Of a DNA stretch of 64,000 nt, positions 57,587 to 64,000 are shown piece by piece; position 1 is the first letter of the stretch; each line of letters begins with the position of its first letter. The stretch covers positions 26,285 to 90,284 of the forward strand of contig DASRFJ010000077.1 of the NCBI GenBank assembly GCA_035651595.1. Reading direction: 5' to 3'. Below the pieces are notes generated by a model that saw only the letters and a list, made by a program, of their open reading frames with translations, was not told the DNA's origin and did not search any database. Both the position numbers and the translations under genes were made by a program. This stretch comes from JAFARZ01 sp035651595 (lineage in GTDB: Bacteria > Actinomycetota > Actinomycetes > Streptosporangiales > Streptosporangiaceae).

Positions 57587-58068
57587 TGGAACCCGATGTG
57601 CTGATCAGGCGGCTGGATCCGGGAGTGCCGCTGCCCGCGTATGCTCACGCAGGAGACGCCGGCGCCGATCTGACGGCCGCCGAGGACGTGTACCTCGGGC
57701 CGGGGGAGCGGGCGCTGGTGCGGACCGGGGTGGCGATCGCGCTGCCGGCGGGCTACGCGGCGTTCGTGCATCCCCGCTCCGGCCTGGCGACCAGGCACGG
57801 CGTGACGATCGTGAACGCGCCGGGCACGGTGGACGCCGGGTACCGAGGTGAGATCATGGTGACGCTGCTGAACACCGACCGTGCGGAGCCGGTCAGCTTC
57901 CGCCGCGGCGACCGGATCGCCCAGCTGGTCATCCAGCCGGTGGCACGGGCGGCGTTCCGTGAGGTGGACGTGCTGCCTGAGTCGGTGCGCGGGGAGGGCG
58001 GGTTCGGCTCGACCGGGCTGCGGACAGGGCAGCTCGACGACGGCCACCTGGTACAGGTACCGGATTAG
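57586..58068 (+). CDS. dut: dUTP diphosphatase
   Basis: 160 residues, trimeric dUTPase type. Five conserved motifs are visible: AGDAGADLTAAED (1), HPRSGLATRHG (2), GTVDAGYRGEI (3), RGDRIAQLVI (4) and the C-terminal GEGGFGSTG (5) that closes over the nucleotide. It hydrolyses dUTP to dUMP, keeping uracil out of DNA and supplying dTMP synthesis. The ATG overlaps the transporter stop (TAATG). Confidence 0.96.
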   Translation: MEPDVLIRRLDPGVPLPAYAHAGDAGADLTAAEDVYLGPGERALVRTGVAIALPAGYAAFVHPRSGLATRHGVTIVNAPGTVDAGYRGEIMVTLLNTDRAEPVSFRRGDRIAQLVIQPVARAAFREVDVLPESVRGEGGFGSTGLRTGQLDDGHLVQVPD

Positions 58069-58096
58069 CCGGTTGAGATAGAAGGAGCGAACGGGA

Positions 58097-58876
58097 ATGT
58101 TCCGTCGACGCCGGGATCGGCAGGACGCAGACGACGCGGCCGAGTGGGCGGAGCCGTCGGATGCCGAGTCGGAGTACGACTCGTACTCGGACTCGGACGA
58201 TTCCGCTGAGCAGGTAATCGCCCAGCCGGTGCGGGAAGATGGCGGCCCGTGGGACGCCAACGAGCCGTTCCCCGAGCGGGACCGGGTCGACCTTGGCAGC
58301 CTGCGCGTGCCGGTCGGGCCTGGGCACGAGATCCAGCTGATCATGGCCGAGCAGCAGGGCGCCTGGGTGACCGCACGCTATGGCGAGAGCGAACTCCAGG
58401 TGCAGGCGTTCGCGGCGGCACGCAACGACGCGCTGTGGGACGACGTACGCACCGAGATCGCTACGGAGATCGAGTCGGCCGGCGGTAGCAGCAGTGAGTC
58501 GGACGGACTGTTCGGCGTCGCGCTGGACGCCGAAGTGCCGGCCGAGCCGGGCAATCCCGGGGCGGGGATGCGCGCCGTGCGGTTCATCGGCGTGGACGGT
58601 CCGCGCTGGTTCCTGCGCGGCCTGTTCAGCGGGCCGGCGGCGTCGGGCGGCGGTGACGCCGACGTGCTCGAGGACGTGTTCCGCGACATCGTGGTGTCCC
58701 GTGGCGAGCACCCCGTGCCGCCGCGCGACCTGCTCGAGCTGCGGCTGCCGCCGGAGGCGGTGCAGGCTCTTGCTGAGCAGCAGGCGCAGTCGGCACAGCC
58801 GGAGGAGGAGCAGGGCCGCGACTGGGGTGACATCAACCCCTTCGACCGCGGCCCGGAGTTCACCGAGACCCGCTAG
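58097..58876 (+). CDS. DUF3710 protein
   Basis: 259 residues, soluble and acidic. RRRRDR at the N-terminus is followed by a low-complexity Asp/Ser/Tyr stretch (SEYDSYSDSDDS), then the conserved domain (VDLGSLRVPVGPGHEIQL; RYGESELQVQAFAAARNDALWDDVRTEIATEI in segments; GVDGPRWFLRGL; DIVVSRGEHPVPPRDLLELRLP). DUF3710 is an actinobacterial core family usually found next to dut; its role is unknown. GGAG lies 8 nt before the ATG. Confidence 0.94.
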   Translation: MFRRRRDRQDADDAAEWAEPSDAESEYDSYSDSDDSAEQVIAQPVREDGGPWDANEPFPERDRVDLGSLRVPVGPGHEIQLIMAEQQGAWVTARYGESELQVQAFAAARNDALWDDVRTEIATEIESAGGSSSESDGLFGVALDAEVPAEPGNPGAGMRAVRFIGVDGPRWFLRGLFSGPAASGGGDADVLEDVFRDIVVSRGEHPVPPRDLLELRLPPEAVQALAEQQAQSAQPEEEQGRDWGDINPFDRGPEFTETR

Positions 58877-58882
58877 CCGACC

Positions 58883-59034
58883 GTCGTCCCCCGCCCGCTC
58901 CGGCGTCCCCCGCCCGCTCCGGCGTCCCCCGCCCGGCCCGGCGTCCCCCGCCCGCTCCGGCGTCCCCCGCCCGGGCCGGCGTTCCCCGCCCGGGCCGGCG
59001 TTCCCCGCCCGGGCCGGCGTCCCCCGCCCGGCCC
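58883..59034. repeat. 19-bp minisatellite, 8 units
   Basis: Eight head-to-tail 19-bp units (consensus GGCGTCCCCCGCCCGCTCC) with variation only at a few positions (CTCC/GGCC/GGCCC ends). It starts 7 nt after the DUF3710 stop and ends 30 nt before the family 1 copy D box. No spacers, so not CRISPR. Confidence 0.95.
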
Positions 59035-59063
59035 GGCCGCGGTGGTGCGACCCAGGCCCGTAT

Positions 59064-59167
59064 CCCATATCGCGACATTTCCCCCGTTTCGGGCGCGCCG
59101 CCAGGCGCGCCAAATCATTGCGGACAGTTACCCCCCCAATCCGGGGGGGTAACTGTCCGCAATGATT
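59064..59167. repeat. Family 1 composite hairpin element, copy D
   Basis: Box CCCATATCGCGACATTT at 59064-59080, then perfect 25-bp arms at 59113-59137 and 59143-59167 (loop AATCC). This copy is inverted relative to A-C on the chromosome, but so is the upstream gene: read with DUF3710 the order is stop, minisatellite, box, hairpin. It lies between convergent genes and has no T-run. Confidence 0.9.
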
Positions 59168-59255
59168 CTCCGGGTCGCCGCCGGGACCTGCGCGAGCCGC
59201 AGGTGGCAAGGGCATACCGGGACAAAGCTCTGGGGCGAGCGGGGCGCTGGGCCGG

Positions 59256-59303
59256 CTAGCCGCGGAGCAGGTGGGCCAGCTAGCCGCGGAGCAGGTGGGC
59301 CAG
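59256..59303. repeat. 24-bp tandem duplication at the 3' end of the trkA-like gene
   Basis: Two perfect copies of a 24-bp unit (59256-59279 and 59280-59303), each beginning CTAGCCGCGG. On the minus strand the unit encodes the last seven codons (LAHLLRG) plus TAG, so the copy past the stop repeats the gene end and would supply a back-up stop codon. Confidence 0.9.
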
Positions 59304-59936
59304 GTCCTCCTCGACGTCCTCACTGGTGACGAAGAACAGCTCGTCGCCAGCCTGGAGCGGGTCGTCGTGCTGCGGCACGAGCACCCGGCCCTCGCGCAGG
59401 ATCGCCACCAACGCGGTCTCGGCCGGCCATTCGATCATGCCGACCCGCTGCCCGACCAGGGGCGCGACCGACGGCATCGTCAGCTCGACCAGGCTCGCCT
59501 CGCTGTGGCCGAACTGCATCAGCCGTACCAGGTCGCCGACGCTCACCGCTTCCTCGACCAGGGCGGACAGCAGCCGCGGCGTGGAGACCGCGACGTCGAC
59601 GCCCCAGGACTCGTTGTACAGCCACTCGTTCCCCGGGTGGTTCACGCGGGCGACCACGCGCGGCACGCCGTACTCGGTCTTGGCGAGCAGCGAAACCACG
59701 AGGTTCACCTTGTCATCGCCGGTCGCGGCCACGACCACGTTGCACCGGTGCAGTGCCGCGTCGTCCAGCGAACTGATCTCGCACGCGTCGGCGAGCAGCC
59801 ACTCGGCGCGCGGCACGCTGTCGACCTTGATCGCCCGCGGCGAGTTGTCGATGAGCAGCACCTCGTGCCCGTTCTCGAGCAGTTCGGTGGCAATGGACCT
59901 GCCGACCGCGCCCGCACCCGCAATCGCGATCCGCAT
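59280..59936 (-). CDS. K+ transport NAD-binding subunit, TrkA/KtrA family (CeoC-like)
   Basis: 218 residues from the ATG at 59936, which shares an A with the stop of the upstream gene (TGATG). N-terminal RCK/Rossmann domain with IAGAGAVGRSIATEL (NAD motif) and DADACEI-type acidic residue, and a C-terminal RCK_C domain (MIEWPAETALVAIL; PLQAGDELFFVT). It gates a Trk/Ktr potassium channel in response to nucleotide; no integral TrkH gene is in the window. Tandem pairs like CeoB/CeoC of mycobacteria match this arrangement. Confidence 0.93.
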   Translation of the reverse strand: MRIAIAGAGAVGRSIATELLENGHEVLLIDNSPRAIKVDSVPRAEWLLADACEISSLDDAALHRCNVVVAATGDDKVNLVVSLLAKTEYGVPRVVARVNHPGNEWLYNESWGVDVAVSTPRLLSALVEEAVSVGDLVRLMQFGHSEASLVELTMPSVAPLVGQRVGMIEWPAETALVAILREGRVLVPQHDDPLQAGDELFFVTSEDVEEDLAHLLRG

Positions 59937-60592
59937 CAGTGCTCGCCTCCCGCCAGCGCAGCGGTGATCCGTTCGATGTCGCTCTCCCTGGCGATGACGT
60001 GCAGCACGTCGCCCTCCTGGAGCACGGTCCCGTAGTCGGGAACCAGGGCCTGGCCGAACCGGTCGATGAACGCGATACGGCACTGCGTGCTGGTCTCTAT
60101 CACCTTCACCGGCTCACCGATCCAGCGGCTCGAGAAGGCCACCTCTGCCATCACCACGTTGCCGGTCGGATCGCGCCAGTGCAGCGCGGCGCCCTCGGGC
60201 AGGACCTTTCGCAGCATCTGCTCGGCCGTCCACCGGACGGTGGCCACGGTGGGGATGCCGAGCCGTTCGTAAACCTCGGCGCGGCGAGGATCGTAGATCC
60301 GGGCGGCCACTCGCTGGATACCGAACGTCTCGCGGACCACGCGGGCGGCGATGATGTTCGAGTTGTCCCCGCTGCTTACCGCGGCGAAGGCGTCGGCTCG
60401 CTCGATGCCGGCCTGAATGAGCACATGGCGGTCAAACCCGATTCCGGTGATGCGGTCGCCCTTGAACGCGGACCGCAGCCGGCGAAACGCGTCCGGGTCG
60501 CGGTCGATCACGGCAACCGAATTGCCCTGGTCTTCCAGGATATGGGCCAGCGTCGAGCCGACTCGGCCGCAGCCCATGATCACGATGTGCAC
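59936..60592 (-). CDS. K+ transport NAD-binding subunit, TrkA/KtrA family (CeoB-like)
   Basis: 218 residues. Rossmann NAD motif MGCGRVGSTLAHIL at the N-terminus, VIDRDPDAFRRL (ribose-binding Asp), NIIAARVVRETF, then an RCK_C domain (VPDYGTVLQEGDVLHVIA). Paralogue of the gene directly downstream and translationally coupled to it. ATG at 60592, 87 nt from the divergent methyltransferase start. Confidence 0.94.
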   Translation of the reverse strand: MHIVIMGCGRVGSTLAHILEDQGNSVAVIDRDPDAFRRLRSAFKGDRITGIGFDRHVLIQAGIERADAFAAVSSGDNSNIIAARVVRETFGIQRVAARIYDPRRAEVYERLGIPTVATVRWTAEQMLRKVLPEGAALHWRDPTGNVVMAEVAFSSRWIGEPVKVIETSTQCRIAFIDRFGQALVPDYGTVLQEGDVLHVIARESDIERITAALAGGEH

Positions 60593-60631
60593 GATGGTTC
60601 CTCTCCAGTGCGCCTCGCCAAAGGTACGTCG

Positions 60632-62854
60632 TCACGTGCGAGAATGCGAGCCCGGGGCGGGAGTAAGGAGCGAGGCGTCGTGACGTACCACGTAGGGCAG
60701 GTGCTGGAGCTGACCACAGGGGATGTCGCGAACGGCGGCTGGTGTGTGGCCCGGCCGCCCGCCTCCGCCGGAGCGGACGCCGGGCCCGTGGTCTTCGTCC
60801 GGCACGCGCTGCCGGGGGAGCGCGTCCGTGCCCGGGTCACGGAGATGGCGGCGCGGTTCGCCAGGGCTGACGCGGTGGAGGTGCTGACCCCCTCGCCAGA
60901 CCGGGTTGAGGCGCCGTGCCCGGTGGCGCGGCCTGGCGGCTGCGGTGGCTGTGATTGGCAGCACGCGCGGCTGCCAGCCCAGCGGGCGCTGAAAGCTTCG
61001 GTGATTGCGCAGCAGCTGCGCCGCCTGGCGGGCATCGACCGTGACGTGACGGTGGAGCCGATTCCGGCCGGTGAGCCGTCGTCCGCCGGGCCCGGATTGG
61101 CCTGGCGGACCAGGGTTCAGTTCGCGGTGCGCGCGGACGGCGTCGCGGGATTGCGGGCGCACCGCTCGCACGAGGTGATCGACGTGGGGGAGTGCCTGAT
61201 CGCGCACCCCTCGATCACCTCGCTCAACGTCACCCGCCGTCGCTGGCCTGGCGCGGAGTCGGTGGAGGCGCTGGCCGGTCCCGCCGAGCGCGCCGTGATC
61301 GTCAGTGGCGGCCGTTCCACCGCGTTCCTGGATGGCGAGCCCGCCGAGTCCGTTCTCATCCGGGGGGACGACCCCCCGGGACCCCCCGCAGCCCGGGGGC
61401 GGGCCGGCGGCCTGACCCCGCTGCGCGGGCGCGGGTACCTGACCCAGCACGCGGCTGGCCGGGACTGGCGGGTCAGCGCGGGTTCGTTCTGGCAGGTCCA
61501 TCCCGGCGCCGCCGACGCGCTCGCCGACGCGGTGCTGGCGGCGCTCGAGCCGAAGCCTGGGGACGTGGCACTGGACCTGTACTGCGGGGCGGGGCTGTTC
61601 GGCGGCGTGCTGGCGGAGGTGGTCGCGCCGGACGGGGTGGTGATCGGCGTGGAGGGCAACGCCGCGGCCGTGCGGGACGCCCGGCACAACCTGCGCGACC
61701 GGGCAAGGATTCACCGCGGCGACGTTTCGGCCGTGCTGCGCCGTGGCGACCTCCCGCTCGCCCGGCTTGTCGTGGCGGATCCGCCACGGGCCGGGCTGGC
61801 GCGCGAGGTCATCGACTACCTGGCCGGGCCGGGCGCGGAACGCTTCGCGTACGTGTCGTGCGACCCGGCGACGCTGGCGCGGGACATCGGGCTGCTGCTG
61901 GCCCGCGGTTGGGAGCTGACGGAGCTGCGCGCGTTCGACGCGTTCCCGATGACGCACCACGTGGAGTGCGTCGCCACCCTCACCCGCGCGTCCGGTTAAG
62001 TCGCCGGCGGCGGGGCGGTGCGCGAGGAATTCATGGACGATCGCCGCGAACGACTCGGGGGCGTCTACCCAGGGGAAGTGTCCGGCGCGCGGAAGCAGCG
62101 CCACGTCGACGTTACCGAGAAGCGTGCCCAGCTCACGAACGGAATCGGGGGTCGGCCAGATATCGTACTCGCCCCCCAGCAGCAGGGTCGGCACGGCCAG
62201 GCTTGCGAGCCGGCCGGGCAACGTCGGGTCCGGATCGAAGCCCGCGTAAAAGCCATCTGTAGCCGGCTGCGCGAATTGCGCGGGCTCGGCGGCTGCCTGG
62301 GCCTGTGCTGCGGCGTCCCATCGCCCGTACAGCAGCGGCGCCGACATCCGGCGATACCGCTCTAGTTCTCGCGGCGATGCGGCCTCGGCGTGCAGGGCGG
62401 CGACCGCGTCGGCGTACCAGGGCTCGTGTGCCCGCCGGGCCAGTACTTCGTCCACGCCTAGGTCGGACTGCATACCGACAACGCGGAGGGATGGGCTTAC
62501 CAGCACAAGATGATCGAGCCGGTGCGGGTGTCCGGCCGCATACAGCAGGCAGATCCCGCCGCTGGCTGAGTGTCCAAACAGATCCATCCGGTCCAGCTTG
62601 AGGTGATCGCGCAACGCGTCGACATCATCGACAAGCCGATCGACTCGGTACGTCACGGGATCTTGCGGTGCCTGCGATGCACCGGTCCCGCGGTTGTCCA
62701 GCAAGATCAGGGTCCGGCGACTGCTGAGACCGCCCAGTTCCCCGAGATACTCGACGGCCTGACCCGGTCCGCCCGGGATGCACACCAGGGGCGGCCCCGA
62801 GCCAACAACTTGGTACGCCAGTTCGGTAGCGTCCCAGGAACGAAAACGCGGCAT
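60632..62854 (-). CDS. Proline-iminopeptidase-like alpha/beta hydrolase with no stop at its natural end
   Basis: The open frame gives 740 residues from the ATG at 62854 (GTG at 62872 also possible), but only the first about 285 (to roughly 61995) look like protein: PGGPGQAVEYL, DNRGTGASQ, nucleophile elbow GHSASGG, LGGEYDIWPTPD, GHFPWVD and the closing helix of a family S33-type hydrolase. The other 455 residues are antisense to the RNA methyltransferase and carry no family similarity. A TAA stands in the +1 frame (CTTAA, antisense of the methyltransferase TAA) exactly where the hydrolase should end, so a single-base indel, a lost stop, or a sequence error is likely. Confidence 0.7.
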   Translation of the reverse strand: MPRFRSWDATELAYQVVGSGPPLVCIPGGPGQAVEYLGELGGLSSRRTLILLDNRGTGASQAPQDPVTYRVDRLVDDVDALRDHLKLDRMDLFGHSASGGICLLYAAGHPHRLDHLVLVSPSLRVVGMQSDLGVDEVLARRAHEPWYADAVAALHAEAASPRELERYRRMSAPLLYGRWDAAAQAQAAAEPAQFAQPATDGFYAGFDPDPTLPGRLASLAVPTLLLGGEYDIWPTPDSVRELGTLLGNVDVALLPRAGHFPWVDAPESFAAIVHEFLAHRPAAGDLTGRAGEGGDALHVVRHRERVERAQLRQLPTAGQQQPDVPRQRRRVARHVREAFRARPGQVVDDLARQPGPWRIRHDKPGEREVATAQHGRNVAAVNPCPVAQVVPGVPHGRGVALHADHHPVRRDHLRQHAAEQPRPAVQVQCHVPRLRLERRQHRVGERVGGAGMDLPERTRADPPVPASRVLGQVPAPAQRGQAAGPPPGCGGSRGVVPPDENGLGGLAIQERGGTAATDDHGALGGTGQRLHRLRARPATAGDVERGDRGVRDQALPHVDHLVRAVRPQSRDAVRAHRELNPGPPGQSGPGGRRLTGRNRLHRHVTVDARQAAQLLRNHRSFQRPLGWQPRVLPITATAAARPRHRARRLNPVWRGGQHLHRVSPGEPRRHLRDPGTDALPRQRVPDEDHGPGVRSGGGGRPGHTPAAVRDIPCGQLQHLPYVVRHDASLLTPAPGSHSRT
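60680..61999 (+). CDS. SAM-dependent RNA m5U methyltransferase, TrmA/RlmD family
   Basis: 439 residues from the GTG at 60680 (AAGGAG 9 nt upstream). N-terminal TRAM domain (GWCVARPPASAGADAGPVVFVRHALPGERVRARV in segments), a Cys cluster CPVARPGGCGGCDWQ that binds [4Fe-4S] in RlmD-type enzymes, and the C-terminal methyltransferase: LDLYCGAGLFGG (SAM), VVADPPRAGL, YVSCDPATLARD with the catalytic Cys, and HHVE. It should make 5-methyluridine in tRNA or rRNA. The segment GDDPPGPPAARGRAGG near residue 230 is encoded by a family 3 palindrome. The hydrolase gene on the other strand is open through its whole length. Confidence 0.93.
   Translation: MTYHVGQVLELTTGDVANGGWCVARPPASAGADAGPVVFVRHALPGERVRARVTEMAARFARADAVEVLTPSPDRVEAPCPVARPGGCGGCDWQHARLPAQRALKASVIAQQLRRLAGIDRDVTVEPIPAGEPSSAGPGLAWRTRVQFAVRADGVAGLRAHRSHEVIDVGECLIAHPSITSLNVTRRRWPGAESVEALAGPAERAVIVSGGRSTAFLDGEPAESVLIRGDDPPGPPAARGRAGGLTPLRGRGYLTQHAAGRDWRVSAGSFWQVHPGAADALADAVLAALEPKPGDVALDLYCGAGLFGGVLAEVVAPDGVVIGVEGNAAAVRDARHNLRDRARIHRGDVSAVLRRGDLPLARLVVADPPRAGLAREVIDYLAGPGAERFAYVSCDPATLARDIGLLLARGWELTELRAFDAFPMTHHVECVATLTRASG
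61361..61388 (-). repeat. Family 3 intragenic G/C palindrome, copy 4
   Basis: On the minus strand: G6, TCC, G6, TCGT, C6, GG. It lies in frame inside the RNA methyltransferase gene, encoding RGDDPPGPPAA on the plus strand, between the insert region and the SAM domain. Confidence 0.75.
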
Positions 62855-62903
62855 ATGGCCCGAGTCTGCCACGGATACGAGCCGAGATCCTGACGTACGG
62901 GAC

Positions 62904-63188
62904 TCAGGATTCCGCGGTGCCCTCGTCCTTCTTCTTCTCGAAGGGCTCGGTGCCGAGGGTGCCGGTGACGTAATAGCCGAGTCCGGGGATGCGGGTCAGC
63001 AGGCCCTCGTCCTCGAGGACGCGCAGCGCTTTGGCGCAGGTCTGGCGGGCGTGGCCGTACTCCTGGCTGAGCGTGGTGATGGAGGGCGTGGGCATACCGG
63101 GCGCGAGGGTTCCGTCGGCAATCTCCCGGCGAAGCCGGGCGGCAAGACGAACATACGCTCTCGGGTCCGATTCGTCGCTTATCGACAC
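62904..63188 (-). CDS. Small GntR-family repressor (HTH only)
   Basis: 94 residues from the GTG at 63188, chosen so that the perfect palindrome at 63203-63224 stays upstream of the gene (ATG at 63227 would put it in the coding region). The protein is just a GntR winged helix (AARLRREIADGTLAPGMPTPSITTLSQEYGHARQTCAKALRVLEDEGLL in segments) with a short basic/acidic tail and no effector domain, like the KorSA-type repressors of integrative elements. Autoregulation is expected. It lies 50 nt from the hydrolase start. Confidence 0.85.
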   Translation of the reverse strand: MSISDESDPRAYVRLAARLRREIADGTLAPGMPTPSITTLSQEYGHARQTCAKALRVLEDEGLLTRIPGLGYYVTGTLGTEPFEKKKDEGTAES

Positions 63189-63202
63189 CCTTGCACCATA
63201 CT

Positions 63203-63224
63203 CGATTGGCAATATTGCCAATCG
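63203..63224. promoter_or_regulatory. Perfect 22-bp palindromic operator of the GntR gene
   Basis: A perfect palindrome with core ATTGGCAATATTGCCAAT (63205-63222), extended by CG on both sides. It sits 15 nt before the GntR start and about 110 nt before the plus-strand small gene, so it can control both. TGGCAATATTGCC resembles AT-centred GntR sites. Confidence 0.85.
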
Positions 63225-63334
63225 CAACGCTTCGACACTAGTCGACTATGTACATGGGACCCAATGGTGCGTTACGCTCGGAACTTGGCAGGTCACTGCG
63301 GCCGGTCTCCTAGCCAATCCCTTGGGGCAACTTC

Positions 63335-63643
63335 ATGATCATGTACTCCTGGACGGCGCTGAGCGGGTCGACATCCGATGCGGTAGTCGGCCTGGGCATT
63401 ACTCGCGATCGCCAGAAGGCGCAGCGAGACGCCGAGGAGACGCTTCTGTCCGGCTCCGCGTTCGTGGCGATGATCGAGGCGGTAGGAGCCGTGAACGGCG
63501 TCCATTGCATATGCCCCTGCTTCCTGCGCACCGGAGAAGCCTGGGTGGGCCGCCGCAATCGATCCGGCAGTGTCGCCTGGCGCACGTACTTTGCCCGCGG
63601 TCTCTCCGATCCTGACGATGACGTGGACGACTTCGCGGTCTAG
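63335..63643 (+). CDS. Hypothetical small protein
   Basis: 102 residues from the ATG at 63335 (a second ATG at 63341). The pattern YSWTALSGSTSDAVVGLGITRDRQKAQRDAEETLLSG in segments, with a helix of charged residues and three cysteines (HCICPCF), and an Asp-rich end (SDPDDDVDDFAV), resembles small unknown proteins encoded near KorSA-like regulators in actinobacteria, but no family name can be given. The upstream region carries the GntR palindrome. Confidence 0.6.
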   Translation: MIMYSWTALSGSTSDAVVGLGITRDRQKAQRDAEETLLSGSAFVAMIEAVGAVNGVHCICPCFLRTGEAWVGRRNRSGSVAWRTYFARGLSDPDDDVDDFAV

Positions 63644-63947
63644 TCCTCGCCGCGCGCCCCTCCTCGATCCCTTCTCGAACTCTTCAGCGCTTCGCATATC
63701 CGGATATATCCGGGCAGGTAGTTGCCGTGAAATAGAACAAGTATTATGTAGACTCGAATGAGCTACCATGATAGAATCGAACTAACGGGCCGGAGCTTTC
63801 AGTGCAGGGGCCGCCGGCGGAGGGCACCACCGGACGAGAACGGCCAGGGCACCCCAGGACCGCACGGAGGGACGGCCAGCAGGAACGGGATCGGTTCACT
63901 GCCCGCGCGGGTCGGGCCGCGATCGGCAGGAAGGAGGTGTAACGGTA
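63644..63947. other. Intergenic region with promoter and ATATCCGG repeats
   Basis: About 300 nt of lower GC. ATATCCGGATAT (63696-63707) is a perfect 12-bp palindrome followed by a further ATCCGG. TATTAT at 63742-63747 is a strong -10-like hexamer, probably for the gene starting at 63948 through a leader of about 190 nt. A 66-codon frame begins at ATG 63758, but its Arg/Gly/Pro-rich translation gives it no support. Confidence 0.45.
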
Positions 63948-64000
63948 ATGGAATGTGATGCGCCGCTGTTCGGGAACATGGGCGAGGCGGTAGGGGCGAT
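63948..64000 (+). CDS. Hypothetical protein (3' partial, runs off window)
   Basis: A perfect AAGGAGGT ribosome-binding site at 63931-63938 lies 9 nt before this ATG, and the frame stays open to the window edge (MECDAPLFGNMGEAVGA). Only 17 residues are visible, so no function can be assigned. It is in the unknown right-end block after the GntR gene. Confidence 0.65.
   Translation, partial: MECDAPLFGNMGEAVGA

Noticed and set aside
63758..63958. 66-codon frame after the -10 at 63742
   Set aside because: Arg/Pro/Gly-rich translation, no ribosome-binding site, and it overlaps a much better start at 63948.

Overview
The window is a high-GC chromosomal segment of an actinobacterium. Supporting signs are GTG/TTG starts, very high third-position GC, leaderless-looking starts, a two-protein Ktr/Trk NAD-binding pair, DUF4193/DUF3710/DUF3093/DUF4235 genes beside dut, a ferrochelatase with Fe-S cysteines, GuaB1, and many ECF sigma factors. 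The many glycosidases and acyl-CoA dehydrogenases suggest a soil saprophyte, perhaps near Streptosporangiales, but the genus cannot be fixed by eye. I see no rRNA, tRNA or CRISPR array.

Layout. 1-7.5 kb: acyl-CoA dehydrogenase/SDR genes, then a GH3 beta-glucosidase. 7.5-14 kb: an ECF42-like sigma factor and a three-gene minus-strand run (MFS exporter, HSP90 ATPase fused to a TIR/deoxyribosyltransferase-like domain, TPR protein) behind two tandem operators. 14-23.8 kb: a complete oligosaccharide regulon (lacI, two permeases, two ATPases, lipoprotein, GH3) with two LacI-type operators. 24-31 kb: ammonium transporter with GlnR-like boxes, MetE-like protein, TPP enzyme with a cyclase-family hydrolase, alpha/beta hydrolase, tyrosine phosphatase. 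31-40.9 kb: a secreted exo-glucosaminidase next to a giant adenylate cyclase/ATPase/TPR regulator, then two sigma/membrane-partner pairs head to head. 40.9-51.9 kb: a PLP-enzyme/peroxiredoxin/bicupin fusion with a divergent XRE-cupin regulator, GuaB1, FolP, TetR, DUF2079, AlkZ-like, Mrp and a transglycosylase. 52-62.9 kb: core actinobacterial genes (ferrochelatase, IMPase, dut, TrkA pair, RNA methyltransferase). The right end (62.9-64 kb) holds a small GntR repressor with a palindromic operator and unknown small genes of lower GC.

Beneath the genes lie three dispersed palindromic repeat families. Family 1 (four copies) is a 21-25 bp-arm hairpin with a conserved AT-rich box 28-37 nt away, always compatible with lying downstream of a gene. 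Family 2 (two copies) is an 82-bp imperfect inverted repeat between genes. Family 3 (four copies) is a G6/C6 palindrome inside reading frames, adding Gly/Pro-rich peptides. Minisatellites accompany several family 1 copies.

The strongest candidates for an undescribed system are the HSP90-TIR-like fusion operon, the family 1 3'-end element, and the PLP/peroxiredoxin/bicupin fusion.
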